From Oehlia diaphana (taxonomy: Eukaryota > Glomeromycota > Glomeromycetes > Glomerales > Glomeraceae), in the NCBI GenBank assembly GCA_003833135.1, contig QZLH01000944.1, forward strand, positions 6,335-40,418: 34,084 nt of DNA. Direction: 5' to 3'. Within the stretch, counting starts at the first letter, position 1, and every line of letters begins with the position of its first letter. A program made the translations under genes and the position numbers. Shown here one piece after another: positions 8,695 through 21,184 of this stretch. The notes below the pieces were generated by a model. It saw only the letters and a program-made list of their open reading frames with translations, ran no database searches and was not told the origin of the DNA.

Positions 8695-11600
8695 TTTTCA
8701 CGACTTGTGAAAGGAAGAAGCCATTTAAATTATTTATTTTTTAAAAATTAGATAAAACATAACGATAATTAATTATAGAAGTTATGAACATAAGCCTATT
8801 ATTTAATTTATATAATACAGTAATATGCAGTATTAAATTTTTTTTTTATGAAAAAATTAAAATAAATAAATAAATAATCAACTACTAACGATGAATGAGC
8901 ACAAAATAGAGATTCCCTTTTCCTTTATTCTGTTTTTTTTTACATTTAGATCGATCATTTTTTATATATATATCAGTTTGATTTGGCGTACTTTTGAGGC
9001 TTGAAAATCATATAGGAAATCAATACCGTGAAAATGCATGAAAATATGATGGTTTTTTACGCATCATGTGTTTGACTGCGGAGTATGTTATCATAATGCG
9101 TCATATTTATCATTTATCATTATACTCCTGCATTTGTCGGGATGTCGTAGAAAATAAAAACCCATTTAGTTAAATTTTTGCTTTAGTTACTATTCCTAAT
9201 ATAGTTAACCATAAATTATAATATAATTTATGTGTTATGTTACTCCAATAAGTATTTAAAATATTTTGGACACATGACACTTCATTTTTTAGATTTGAAT
9301 CCACTACAATCACATTATCACATCATCAAAATAAAATGAAAATATATTCAGGGCTACAGTGGGATGTTCCCTGATATGATACATTATTGTAATAATTATA
9401 TTCATATATATAATATATAAATTTATTTATTTATCTAATGTTAGTCTTTTCATTGTAAAATATAAATTTGGTTTCAATATCGTTATAGTGCATATACTGT
9501 ACATTGATAGTCGTTAGTTTATATAATTTATACTATCATGCATCTTTGTTGATATCAAATTTTAATTAAAGTAACAAGTTCATCAATTTCATCAATTATT
9601 TAGTACGTTTCATGAGAAAGTCAGCTGATGAAACATATAAAGAATAAATAAATAAAATTTATTGAATAAATAAATATAAAAAAAAAAAAAAAAATTATTT
9701 TTTTAATAGGTAAGCCAATGTTAAATAGATAATTCAATAGATTATTCATTTTGATTATTAAAAGTGTATAAAGAAATAATAATAATTAAACCAATTTTTA
9801 TTATGATGAGAAAAATTTAAATTTAATAATATTTTTAAACAATTTTGATTGGTTCGTATGGTCCCAATAAAAATGTTACTTTAATGTCAAATTATTGTCT
9901 ATTTATAATAAAGCGGTTTTCCATCTTTAGATTTCAATGAAATTCTATTATTGTTAAATCAATTATACTTTAATAAATTGTTTTAAAAAAAAAAAGGTAA
10001 TTTGTGACATTTTACATGTAATGTAAAGTTTAGTAAATGACATTTTAAGTATGGTAAATCTGAAGATAGTGCTCCGATCTCTGTTTAGTTTATCAAAATT
10101 TATTTAATTGTAAATCAAGAGAGATTTATTCTAATAAAGATAAATGATATAAAAATTATGTTCAATCAGGCACGAATAAATTATCTTAATATCGTATATC
10201 ATATAATTTACGAACACATTAATATCCTATTACTATAAAATCATAAAATTCTTTCTCAAAAAAAAAAAAAAAATATCTCTCTTCTATATGCTTAATTCTC
10301 AAAGATATTATAAAATATATATAATATAAATATAATAAATAAGTGTCAGGATAATGAGTGTCAGAATTTCGAATTTCGAAATTAGGATTTTGTCGGATTT
10401 GTATTTAAATTTAATTTGTGTGACATGCTTGACATGTCAATCATTAATCACGTGACAATGTTGCGACAAATTGTGAATTTTAGACCACTTGTACTTTTGA
10501 CCCAAGTATCATATGTTTCATATATACATATATAGTATATACACACAAAATTCACCTGGTTAAGGCCGAAAACGTACTTAAAAATGTCCAAAAAATGTTC
10601 CAGACCTTGGTTGATAATTAAAAACTATTTAAATAAACCTTTTTTTGTGAAGTTTCAGTTTATCTGCTATCACATTTTTTCACCATATTTCAGGATAACC
10701 CCGAATTTACAATAAAGTTTCTCAGCCAAATGTTACAATGCATATGTATTTTATGCATCTAAAAACTCTTTTCCCTTCCCCTTAATCTAAGTTTGTATTT
10801 TTCGGAGTACAAAACTAAAAAAAATTTTTTTTAATTTTAAATTAAACTTTTTCATGTAAAGTTTAATGTTATACATAAAATATACTATAACAACGTGACG
10901 TAATAATAGGCAAATCCTTTATTTTGTAATTTATTACGTAAATTACGTAATTATTAAAATGGAGAAACAGTATATAATTTTAAAATTAAAAAAACGTGAA
11001 AAGATAAGAAGATCTGCTAATGTATTTTTGATATAATTTTTTTTTTTTTTACGTAATATCTCCAAATTATGTAATTTTTTTTTTTTTAAAACTATTGTTA
11101 CTATACTTTCTATACCAATTTTTATCAAAATTAAAACTTGGCTTAGCAGAATTATCGGATAAAAAATAATTTTAAAAGGTAATGTTACCAAACCCAATCG
11201 GATTTTTACCCAACATTAATTATATGCATTGTTGCCGGACTACCAGATAGCAAATACTGGATTGACATCGACTCCGTTATTTGTTTAATTTCTCATAATA
11301 TGAATATAAAATTTTTCTTTGAAATACCACAAGTAAATTAAGTAAAAGATAGTAGAGATGCTTTTTCATAAAAATTTTCTACCATTTTCATCAGTTAACT
11401 TCTACATAATGAGGTAGAGGAAAACGCCAAATATTCAACGGTAGTTATTTCTTAAAAGATAGAAACGGCTAAAGAAAAAGAACCATAAATGGAATCATAC
11501 AAGACACTCGACTTAAAAATACTCATTAATAATAGAAACATATTTACGGCGAACATTCCTCAATAAAGTACTGTACAAGTCATTTTATTAATGACTGGTA

Positions 11601-12194
11601 GTTCGAAAATCGGTTCTTTCACCGAATATCTTTGGATTAGCTTAATCTGTATTTATTTGTACTTACACTTAAAATATTACGATTGTACGAGGTAATTACG
11701 TTACGCAGTGTAAATATATAATATCTACTAGCACAGTTACGAAAAATTGTTGGGATGGTTGGGAATATTTTTTTTTTTTTATGTAAATCATTTAGTAAGG
11801 GGATATCCTGGTCATATTAGAAAATCATATACATATAAGGAAAATAAGGGGGTTCATTAAGAAAATGATCATTAAGTGATCATACCCCGAAATTTCCTAA
11901 TTTATCATGATAAAAAAAAAAAAAATATTATCGGAAATCCGGAATCAGGTACGGTTTTTTTTTTTGTTATTGTTATTGTCAAAATATTGATGACTTATTA
12001 TATTACTTACTTTTGTATTTGTTGTATTTGTTGTTTTTATTTGTGGTAATTTTTATATTAAAAATAGATAAATTAGAAAAAAATTATATTCATAGAATTT
12101 ATTTAATCTTACCAAATTTATTAATAAAAAGTGTACACAATTACATATTTTTATTTTAGGTCGGTAAAATATTGTCTATTTATGTATGAAATTT
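8695..12194. other. Large AT-rich intergenic region
   Basis: About 3.5 kb without a gene I can support. It contains many A/T homopolymers and short palindromes, for example TGATCA-TTAAG-TGATCA near 11866-11882. A frame of 84 codons on the minus strand (11197-10943) is low-complexity Ile/Leu/Lys and is not credible. ATCACGTGACAA occurs at 10447-10458 and again at 22357-22368. The part nearest 12195 probably contains distal promoter of the first Argonaute gene. Confidence 0.4.
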
Positions 12195-12264
12195 TTTACC
12201 AAATTAGAAAACAATAGCAAAAGTCTCATGCAAATGCACTTGATCTAAACTCAATATAATTTAG
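12195..12264 (+). promoter_or_regulatory. Conserved upstream block of AGO-A
   Basis: Starts with TTTACCAAATTAGAAAACAA and continues to TTGATCTAAACTCAATATAA. The first part recurs, in the same orientation relative to the gene, upstream of the other three Argonaute genes; the second part also recurs upstream of AGO-D. It lies about 250-320 bp before the start codon. Conservation amid otherwise diverged DNA suggests a shared regulatory site, though descent from a recent duplication is not excluded. Confidence 0.55.
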
Positions 12265-12315
12265 TTTGTTAGTTTTTTTTTTTCACACAAAAACTTGTAT
12301 AATAATAATAAAAAA

Positions 12316-12323
12316 TATATAAA
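12316..12323 (+). promoter_or_regulatory. TATA-box candidate of AGO-A
   Basis: TATATAAA 189 bp before the start codon, followed at once by GGTACGTGACGTACAAA, which holds the short inverted repeat GTACG-TGA-CGTAC. AGO-C and AGO-D have a comparable TATATAAAA 140-165 bp before their ATG. Confidence 0.4.
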
Positions 12324-12375
12324 CGGTACGTGACGTACAAAATATAAATTTTATGTATGACGATCAACAACCAAA

Positions 12376-12376
<1 letters not shown>

Positions 12377-12441
<65 letters not shown>
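12377..12441. repeat. 65-bp A-tract
   Basis: Sixty-four A with a single C at 12412, between the TATA candidate and start codon of AGO-A. The other Argonaute leaders have much shorter runs. The length is prone to sequencing and assembly error. Confidence 0.9.
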
Positions 12442-12444
<3 letters not shown>

Positions 12445-12511
12445 CTTTTTCATTTTATACGCCCAACAAGCCTTCAAAATAAATTTTATTATTTATTGTT
12501 GACTTTATAAT

Positions 12512-13064
12512 ATGGAAGAGGCAGCATTTCAAATCACTCAGTTCGTGAGAAGGCCAGGTACTGGTCGTGATGGAAGAAATATAAGAGTTAGAACAAATTA
12601 TTTTGTTATTGACTCAATGCCGGAAATGAACATTATACAATACGATGTAACAATAACTCCTGAGGTTCCTCAGCGTTTGAATAGGAGAGTATTTGATCGT
12701 TTTGTAGAACAACACCAAGGAAGAGCTCTTGGGAATGTAAGGCCGGTGTACGATGGTACGTATTGAATATCAAAATATATATATATATATATATATATTT
12801 TTAGTTACAAATATCTAAATATTGAACAAAACAAAACGAAAGGTTACTTTACTCTTTTACGATATAGCCTTAATAAAAATCAAAATTGTATTACTTTTTT
12901 TTTTTAGAATATTAAATATATGCTTGTATTTAAAAGAGAGAAATGGATACTAACTAATAAATTAAATTATTTGTAGGACGTAGCAATATGTTTGCACCTA
13001 AGTTGTTACCTTTTGGACAAGCTGGTACTTTTGACGTAAATATTCTTATTTTATTTTATTTATT

Positions 13065-13101
<37 letters not shown>

Positions 13102-16100
13102 TTTATTTAATAAAATTAGGTGGAATTAGAAGAAGACGACGCGGCGGCCACGGCGAGAAGACGTCCACCACGAACATTTGTAATTAAATTAAAACGAGTT
13201 GGCCAAGATATTGTTATGGAAGAGCTCCGACAATTTTTAAATGCGAGAGGAACTTTAACAAATAATTGTCAAATGGGTAATTTTTTTTTTTTTTCTCCTT
13301 ATTTTTAATAAAATGATCTGATAATGTATTATCATCATATAGCAATAATGGCGATGGACGTAATTATACGTCACAAACCTTCCTCAAATCATATAACTGT
13401 GGGAAGGTCTTTTTTTACTCCGCAAGGAAGTCGTTCTATCTATGGAGGTGCAGAGGTTTGGCAAGGATATTATCAATCAGCACGCCCCACGTGGGGACAA
13501 ATGTTAATAAATATAGACTTAAGTGCGACCGCATTCTATGAAGGCGGTCCTCTTACTCAAATGGTCATAAAATTATTGGATCGTAGAACTCCCAATGATC
13601 TACATAGAGGAATGAACGATAGGGAGCGTCAAAAAGTCGAAAGGAGTATAAAAAACCTTAGAATTAGGGATAATCATAGGACAGGGAACAGAAGAAAGTT
13701 TAAGATCGAGAAATTAACTCCTACACAAGCTTCTCGCACAATGTTTGATCTAGGAGACGGTGGCCAAACAGATGTGGCCACTTACTTTCAACGTCAATAC
13801 AATAGACGTCTATTATATCCAAATCTTCCTTGCGTTATCGTAAGGAGAAACGTTTATCTTCCAATAGAAGTTTGTGACGTTATACCGGTAAATTATATAA
13901 TTTATCTATCAATATCATAAGAATTTTTTTTTCTTATCATATTTATTTTGTATTAGGGGCAACGACACATGCGGAAATTAGATGAAAAGCAAACAGCTGA
14001 TATGATTAAATTTACTTGTCAACCTCCAAACGCACGGGCTAATAAAATCCAGGCTGGTCTCGAAATACTAGATTTTCGAAATAATGAATACCTTCGAGAG
14101 TTCGGTATTAGGATATCGAACGATATGATGGTGGTAGGTTTGAAATATTATTATTATTACATCATAGTAATAAATTATCTTTGATTATAGTTATATCTTT
14201 AATAATTCGAACTTAATTTTACAGGTAACCGCTAGGGTTCTACCAGCTCCAACAATTAAGTATCACCCGACATCAAAGGAGCATGATGTCCGGCCTAGTG
14301 GGGGAGCTTGGAGTTTAAAAGATAAAAAATTAGCTACTGGTGCCACCCTTGGTTCATGGTCAGTTTTGGCTTTTTTAAATCAAAACGAATTGCCCGATCA
14401 AGGCATTAATCCGTTCGTTAGAGAATTTGTTAACACGTGCCAAGATAGTGGAATGGTAATTTAAATGATATAAACTTTTTTTTTTATTTATTTATTTATT
14501 CAAGCTTCTAATATTCTTCTAATTTTAACAGAATGTTCCAAATAGGACCCCCCCTATATTACATGCGAATCCTATAGGAAATATAGAGGAGGCGTTGAAA
14601 GAAGCATGGTTAAGAGCCGGTAATACGGCAAAAGCTCAACCACAATTGATAGTCTGCATTCTTCCAAATAAAGGAACACCGTTATATGCCGAAATTAAAC
14701 GTGTTAGCGACACAGTTATCGGCGTTGCAACACAATGTGTACAGAGTAGACACGTACAACAAGCGAAAAAGCAGTACTGTGCGAACGTTTGCTTAAAGGT
14801 GAATGTAAAACTTGGAGGAATGAATTCATTCCTTGATCCCGCCCAGATTCCGTTTATAACGGATAGGCCTACAATTTTGATAGGCGCAGATGTTACTCAT
14901 CATGGACCTGGTAAATTATTATTATTTTTTTTTTTTTACATGAAATATTTTTTACATAGGTATAGTAATATTTATGTTTAATATATTTTGTTTCTTGCAT
15001 CTCTTTAAGGTGAAGACGATAAACCGTCCATCGCTGCCCTTTGTGGTTCTATGGATGCTAAGGCATCACGTTATGCGGCTACTATAAGAGTTCAAACCGG
15101 TCGTTACGAAATAATTGCAGACTTGGCAAATATGGTCAAGGATTTGTTAAAAACATTTTATCAGACTTGCGGAAGAAAGCCTGAAAGGATTTTGTTTTAT
15201 CGTGACGGAGTTTCAGAAGGTCAATTTAAACATGTTCTGCAAAGTGAAATAAACGCAGTTAGAGGTACTTATTATTTATCATTCCTGGATTTTTTATTTA
15301 TTTATTTCATACTTTTGTTAATTTTAATTGCCCAATTTTTAATTACTACAGCCGCATGTCACGCCCTTGAGGCATCTTATAGACCCACGATCACGTTCGT
15401 TGTGGTGCAAAAGAGACACCATACAAGATTTTTCCCGTTGGATAGACGTGATTCCGATAGGTCAGGAAATTGTCTTCCTGGTACCGTTGTCGAAACGGGC
15501 ATTACACATCCATTCGAATTTGATTTCTGTAAGTAATTAAATTTACGTTGACATTATTAAATTTTGTGGAATTTCTAAATGACTTTAAATTCTTATCAGA
15601 TCTACAGAGCCATGCTGGAATACAAGGGACGTCTCGACCAACCCATTACCATGTTTTATTTGACGAAAACGGGTTTAACGCAGATTCGTAAGTTAATTTT
15701 AATTTAATTTAATTTAATTTAATTTAATTGAATTTAATAATATAACTAATATACGTACTAATTTGTTTATTTAATAATTTAGCTTACAGACTCTAAGTTA
15801 TAATTTATGCCATATATATGCGCGTTGTACACGTACAGTTTCTCTGGTAAGATTTTAAATTGCGCTTGTTATTATTGTATTTCGTAAATGTTAATAATTA
15901 TTTTATATTTAAATAGGTACCCCCAGTATATTATGCTCATTTGGTTACCACGAGAGCGAAATTTCATACTCGTTGGCATGAATCGGAATCTTCCGAAGGT
16001 GGTGCTGCGTCCGCATTCGGCGTGGTAAAACAAGAGCTACAAAAGGTAAATTATAAATAAATAAATCAATCTCAAATTGAATATGTATTGTTCTCAATTA

Positions 16101-16150
16101 TCTCATGTTCTAATAAACTCTGCTTTTTTTAGGTTATGTACTTTATGTAG
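12512..16150 (+). CDS. Argonaute protein AGO-A, 13 exons
   Basis: Exons 12512-12755, 12977-13035, 13120-13276, 13343-13887, 13957-14133, 14225-14455, 14532-14910, 15010-15264, 15352-15528, 15600-15687, 15783-15846, 15917-16045 and 16133-16150 join in phase to 840 aa. Order: N domain (1-153), linker 1 (about 155-195), PAZ (about 200-335, ending [11 protein letters not shown]), linker 2, MID (about 395-565) and PIWI (about 580-840). The MID pocket for the guide 5' phosphate is intact (Y523, K527, Q539, K564). The catalytic tetrad is complete: D591 in GADVTH, E631 in GRYEII, D663 in [12 protein letters not shown]800 in YYAHLV. The C-terminus is VMYFM, close to the family's usual MYFA/V. It should therefore be able to cut RNA guided by small RNA. 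It faces AGO-B tail to tail, 583 bp apart. Introns 1 and 2 carry TA microsatellites. Confidence 0.93.
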
Positions 16151-16733
16151 CAAATTCACTTATGTGAAACAAAGTTATAGGGAAACGAAAAGAAAGGAAA
16201 ATATATTAATATATTTAATATATCTTTTCTTTCTTACAAAATAAAAAAAAAAAAAAAATTTCTTTAAAAAAAAATAAATTTAGTCCAAAAATTATCAATT
16301 GATTATTACAATTCATATTTCTTTTTTTCTGTATATTTTATTTATTTTATTTGTTATTTTATTTGTAAAGAGATATTTTTAAAAAAAAAAATAAAAAAAA
16401 AATAAAAAAAGGTTATATATTTTGTTCTATCAAAAGTTACTGAAGAACTGCTCTTTTTAATTTAGTCTCTTCCTTCTCTGTTGTTAAATAAATACATGGG
16501 TTAAAGAGCGCCATCATTAAGGCTAGAACAAAAAGTATAAAAAATAGTTTTATGTCACGAGCTTTGTAGGTGTAATTACACTGTTACTAGTTAGCAATTA
16601 TATTCTATAAAGCCAACTCTCTAATATATATATATATATATATATATATTTGGCCTAAATTGGATTAAATATAATTTATATATTCTTATAAAGGAAAAAA
16701 TTTTTCATTCCTGATAACTTTATTACGAAGTTG
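16151..16733. other. Shared 3' flank between convergent AGO-A and AGO-B
   Basis: 583 bp that must hold both 3' ends. Near AGO-A there are A-runs (16243-16258, 16381-16409). A TA microsatellite lies at 16624-16649. No reading frame is supported. Confidence 0.5.
16155..16168 (+). promoter_or_regulatory. Conserved 3' UTR palindrome of AGO-A
   Basis: TTCACTTATGTGAA starts five bases after the stop codon. It is a short inverted repeat (TTCAC, 4-base loop, GTGAA). AGO-C and AGO-D have the same motif at the same distance from their stops; AGO-B has lost it. A post-transcriptional signal is possible. Confidence 0.45.
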
Positions 16734-19700
16734 CTACACAAAGTACATAACCTAAAAGGTGGAGTTTTATTAATGAAATGAAGATAATTGAGAATAATTC
16801 ACATTTGAGATATCTTTAATTTACCTTTCGTAGATCTTCCTTTATCGCTCTAAATGTGGTCGCGGCGCTTCTTCCGCCTTCAGATGCTTCGGATGATTCT
16901 GTATCAGTACTACGGGGTGAGTGAAGTCTTGCCCTAGCGGCAGCTAAGTGAGCGTAATATACCGGAGGTACCTGTTTAAATAACGATATTTATCATTTAC
17001 TGTATTTAATAATAACAAATGTAATTTAAAAAATCTTACCAAAGATACTGCACGCGTACAACGCGCAAATACATAACAAAGATTATAAGATAACACCTGT
17101 AACCTAAATTGTTAATTATATATTAGTTACGTATATCAATTAATTATTTAAATTAGATTAAAAACTTGCTTATTTGCATCAAATCCATTTTGATCATATA
17201 AAACATGATAATGAGTTGGCCGAGACGTCCCCAGTAGTCCAGCATGACTTAATAAATCTGATAAGAATTTAAAGTCATTTAGAAATGCTACAAAATTTAT
17301 ATGTCAATGTAACAATTTGATTACTTACAAAAATCAAATTCAAATGGATGTGTAATATCCTTATCCACGACGGTACCAGGAAAACAATTTCCCGTTCTAT
17401 CGGCGCCTTGAATTGGGAAAAAACGTGTGTGATGTCTCTTTTGTACCACAACAAACGTGATGGTGGGTTTATAATTAGCCTCAAGACTATGACATGCGGC
17501 TGTAGTAATTAAATAGATTAACGAAAAGCATGAATAAATCTAAGAATAATATGTTTCAATTACCTTTAATCGCGGTTAGTTCACTATCTAGCACTTCCAT
17601 AAATTGACTCTCTGAAACTCCATCTCTGTAAAATAAAATTTTTTTGGGCTTTTTCCCACAAGTTTGATAAAATGCCTTCAATAATTCCTTAACCATATTT
17701 TCCAAATCTGTTATTATTTCAGTACCGCCGCGTTGAACTCTAAGTGACGCTGCATAACGTGATGCCTTAACATTCAAAGAACCACATAGAGCGGCATAAG
17801 ATGGACTTTCGGTATCACCTGAAGAGATGCGAAACATGAATATATCAGTAAAAAATAATTCATGTGAAAAAAAAGAAAAAATTACAATTTACCAGGCGAA
17901 GGATGAGTAACATCTGCGCCCATCAAAATAGTAGGCTCATCTGCCAAAAATTGAATATGTTCGGGAACTAGGAATGAATTCTCTCCTCCAAGTTTAACAT
18001 TCATCTTTAGGCAAACGTTCGCACAATATTGTTTTTTCGGTTTTTTCGTATGTGTACTTTGGACACACTGTGTTGCGACACCAATAATTGTGTCACCAAC
18101 AAGTTTAATTTTGGCATATAAATCTACTCCATAACTTGGGAGAATACAAAGAATAAGCTGTGGCTTAACTCCCCTCGCCTTATCTCTAGCCATCACCCAA
18201 GCTTTTTTTAATGATTCCTCAGTATCTCCTATAGGATTTTCGCGACATATAGGAGGTTCATGCTCTGTGATAGTCTGTTATAGATGATTAGAAACTTGAA
18301 TGATTAATACGAAAAAGGGTTAATATCATTTAACTTACCATTCCCGTATCTTTACATGTAATAATTAATTCTCTCACGAAAAGTTTAATAACTTGATCAG
18401 GCAAGAATCTAGAATTTAAAAAGGACAAAATTGACCATGAGCTGAGAGTGGCACCATTTATTACTTTTTTATCTCGTAAATTCCACGATCCACCATTCGG
18501 CCGGACGCGATTCTCCCTTGACGACTGATGGTATTGAATTGTTGGAGTGGGAAGAATCCTAGCGTTCACCTATAAACTTGCGTTATTAAAGATACATTCC
18601 TATGATGCAATAATAATATTTCAAACTTACCACAGTCATTTCGTTTGATATTTCCATCCCGAATTGTTTAAGGTATTCGTTATTTTTATAATTTAATATA
18701 TTGAGACCAGCATGGATCTTATTTGCCCGAACATTCGGATTCTGACGAGCAAAGTTCATCATGTCATCTGTTAGATTCTTATCCAATTTCCTCATATATC
18801 GTTGTTCCTGTTATACAAAATAAAAATTTCTTTAGTAAAAAAATTTCTTATAATTATATGATATCATGAGATGAATATATAATTACCGGAATTACATCAC
18901 AAACTTCTATCGGAAGATTATTATCATTCCTTACAACAACACAAGGAAGAAATGGGTATAATAAACGCTTCTTATATTTATTTTGAAAATAGGTTTTCAC
19001 ATCGATCTTATTACCGTTATCTCCATCAAACGTAGTGTCAGAAGCTGAATTTTGAGATAATTTCAAAATCTTAAATTTTCGTCTAAATTCTGGTCTATGA
19101 TTATCACTTATTCTAAGATTTTTTATTCTCCTCTCAACTTTTTGATGGTCCTTATCTGATAATCCTCTGCGTAGATCATTGGGAGATCTAAGACCCAATA
19201 TTCTTGCAACCATCTGAATAAGTGGACCACCTTCATAGAAAGCGGTAGAACTTAAGTCTATGTTTATCATCATCTTGCCCCTTGTAGGACGTGCTGATTG
19301 GTAATACCCCTGCCAAGCCTCTATACCCTCACGGAGGGATGTAGCCTCATGTGAAGTATAAAATGAATTACGTACAGTAGGATATTTTGCAGAAACCTCG
19401 TGACTGATAATGATGTCCATTGCGTTTATTGCTTATTACATAAATATGATTATAATTCATTATGAGGTTCATTTTATTAAAGAAAGAAAAGAAAAAAAAA
19501 AGCTTACCCATTTTGCAATTGTTGGTCATCTTGCCTTTTGCGTTTATAAATTTGAATAGGTCATTCATGTCAATATCTCTAGCTTTTTTTATTGCAATTT
19601 TAAATATTTCAGGTGGGCGGGTTTTAGACACGGGCGCGCTACCTTTATCTAATTTCACCTAATTATAATAATTAAACTTAATAATTTCAAGTCAAAAAAA

Positions 19701-20220
19701 AGTAAAAAATAAACAAGATAATTTACTTCGAAACTTTTGCTTTCAAATGGCAATTGCTTGTGTGTAAACATATTGGCTTTTCCTATAAACATTTGCTATT
19801 AGTTAGTAATATCCATTTCCCTCTTTAAAATACAAGCATATAATTAGACATCATATAGCATTGATAATACTAAAAAAAGAATTACGTAATACAATATTGG
19901 TATCACTAAATTATAATTCATTTTGTTTTGTTCAATATCTGGTTATTTGTTACGAAAAATATTTTTTTTTTTTTTATCGAATACGTACCATCGTATACTG
20001 GTTTTACACCCCCAAGTGTAGCTTGGTTATCCTTCGAAAAACGGTCAAATACTTTTCTATTTAATCGCGGGGGTACCTCAGGACTTATCGTTACATCATA
20101 ATGTGTAATTTTCATTTTCGGTATCTTAGTAACTTCAAAGAAGTTTGCTCGAATTTTTATCTGGTCTCCTTTATTACCAGTACCTGGTCTTTTTATAATT
20201 TGATAAGTTTCTTTTTCCAT
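16734..20220 (-). CDS. Argonaute protein AGO-B, 13 exons
   Basis: Exons 20220-19989, 19782-19727, 19658-19508, 19431-18887, 18807-18631, 18569-18339, 18274-17893, 17818-17564, 17499-17329, 17257-17170, 17103-17040, 16971-16825 and 16751-16734 give 838 aa. Domain order and intron positions match AGO-A. The MID pocket (Y517, K521, Q533, K558) and slicer tetrad (D585, E625, D657, H792) are intact, and it ends VMYFV. It is the most diverged of the four: the N-terminus is [18 protein letters not shown], exon 12 carries a longer Ser/Glu-rich loop ([18 protein letters not shown]) after the catalytic His, and exon 9 is two codons shorter. Intron 10 begins with GC instead of GT (AATAA/GCAAGT), while the paralogs have GT there. 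The 3' palindrome of its paralogs is missing. Confidence 0.93.
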
Positions 20221-20485
20221 CTTACAAAATCAACGAAGAGAATAATGATAATGATAAAAAAAAAAATTTTTTTTTAATTTCTTTTTCGTTACTTGAGAAA
20301 AAGAAAATATTAAAAAGTGATCGGAATATAATATATATATATGTTATTATTTTTTGCATGTGAATGTGACTTGCATGTAGTGTGCATTTGTACCCCTTTA
20401 GCTTTAGCCCATTGGGCTCAAGGAGATGGTTCAAAACAAAGTGCAGGGTTTGCGTTATACACTGAGGTTAATGAGAAATATTGTT

Positions 20486-20507
20486 ATTTGTTTTCTAATT
20501 TGATGAA
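20486..20507 (-). promoter_or_regulatory. Conserved upstream element of AGO-B
   Basis: In gene direction it reads TTCATCAAATTAGAAAACAA, matching the element before AGO-A, C and D apart from one or two bases. It lies 266-287 bp before the start codon. Confidence 0.5.
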
Positions 20508-21184
20508 CTTTATTATGAAAGGGTCAAATTAATTTTTTTTTAAGCCTTTGCAATTTTTTTTTTAAAAGGTAGATGTAAGAATAATGATTCTAAAAATAAA
20601 ATAATTTATCCATTTTAATAAAATTAACAGTACATACATACACGTGTTGGTAAGTGACGCCCGATTCTTGCATTGTGTTACGTTACACACGATTAATCAA
20701 TATTTGAATGGTTTTCTCATAATTTTATAATAGCGTTGCACGGTTAAAAAAAATAATGTCACATCATACTGGGTTATCTTCGTTATCTTCCCAAGAGAAA
20801 GGAAAAATACTAGCATATATGGAAATTTTTTAATTCTGCATAAATAGCAAGATGATCCTTATCACAACACGCAGATTTATTAACAAACACAAGAAGACAG
20901 GAAAGACTACTTGCTCTCAATAAATGAACTTATAAACAAAACTAAAATGCAAGTAATTAATAACTTCATGTAAAGGTTCACATCAGTTCTTTGTAGTTGT
21001 ACACTATATGATGATGGGATTCATTCCAATGTTACTGCAAAAACCCTTTATATGCTATACATTATCTAAGCTCATAAGTTCGGAATTTAATCGAAATCAT
21101 TATTTTTTTAACTATAATAGTTGTCGTTATAGAGTTTACGGATACACGATGGGTTAGTTAGTGTGAGGAATATAAAGAAAGATT
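20508..21184. other. Intergenic upstream of AGO-B
   Basis: No gene seen; contains no convincing coding frame on either strand. Confidence 0.4.

Noticed and set aside
10943..11197. 84-codon minus-strand frame
   Set aside because: Low-complexity Ile/Leu/Lys translation of A/T runs with no splice sites or homology signs.
12512..16150. Separate short genes in place of one Argonaute
   Set aside because: Every frame change falls at a GT-AG pair and the joined domains are in Argonaute order with matching exon lengths in three paralogs.
20341..20532. 63-codon plus-strand frame
   Set aside because: Sits in the AGO-B promoter region and overlaps the conserved upstream element; no other support.
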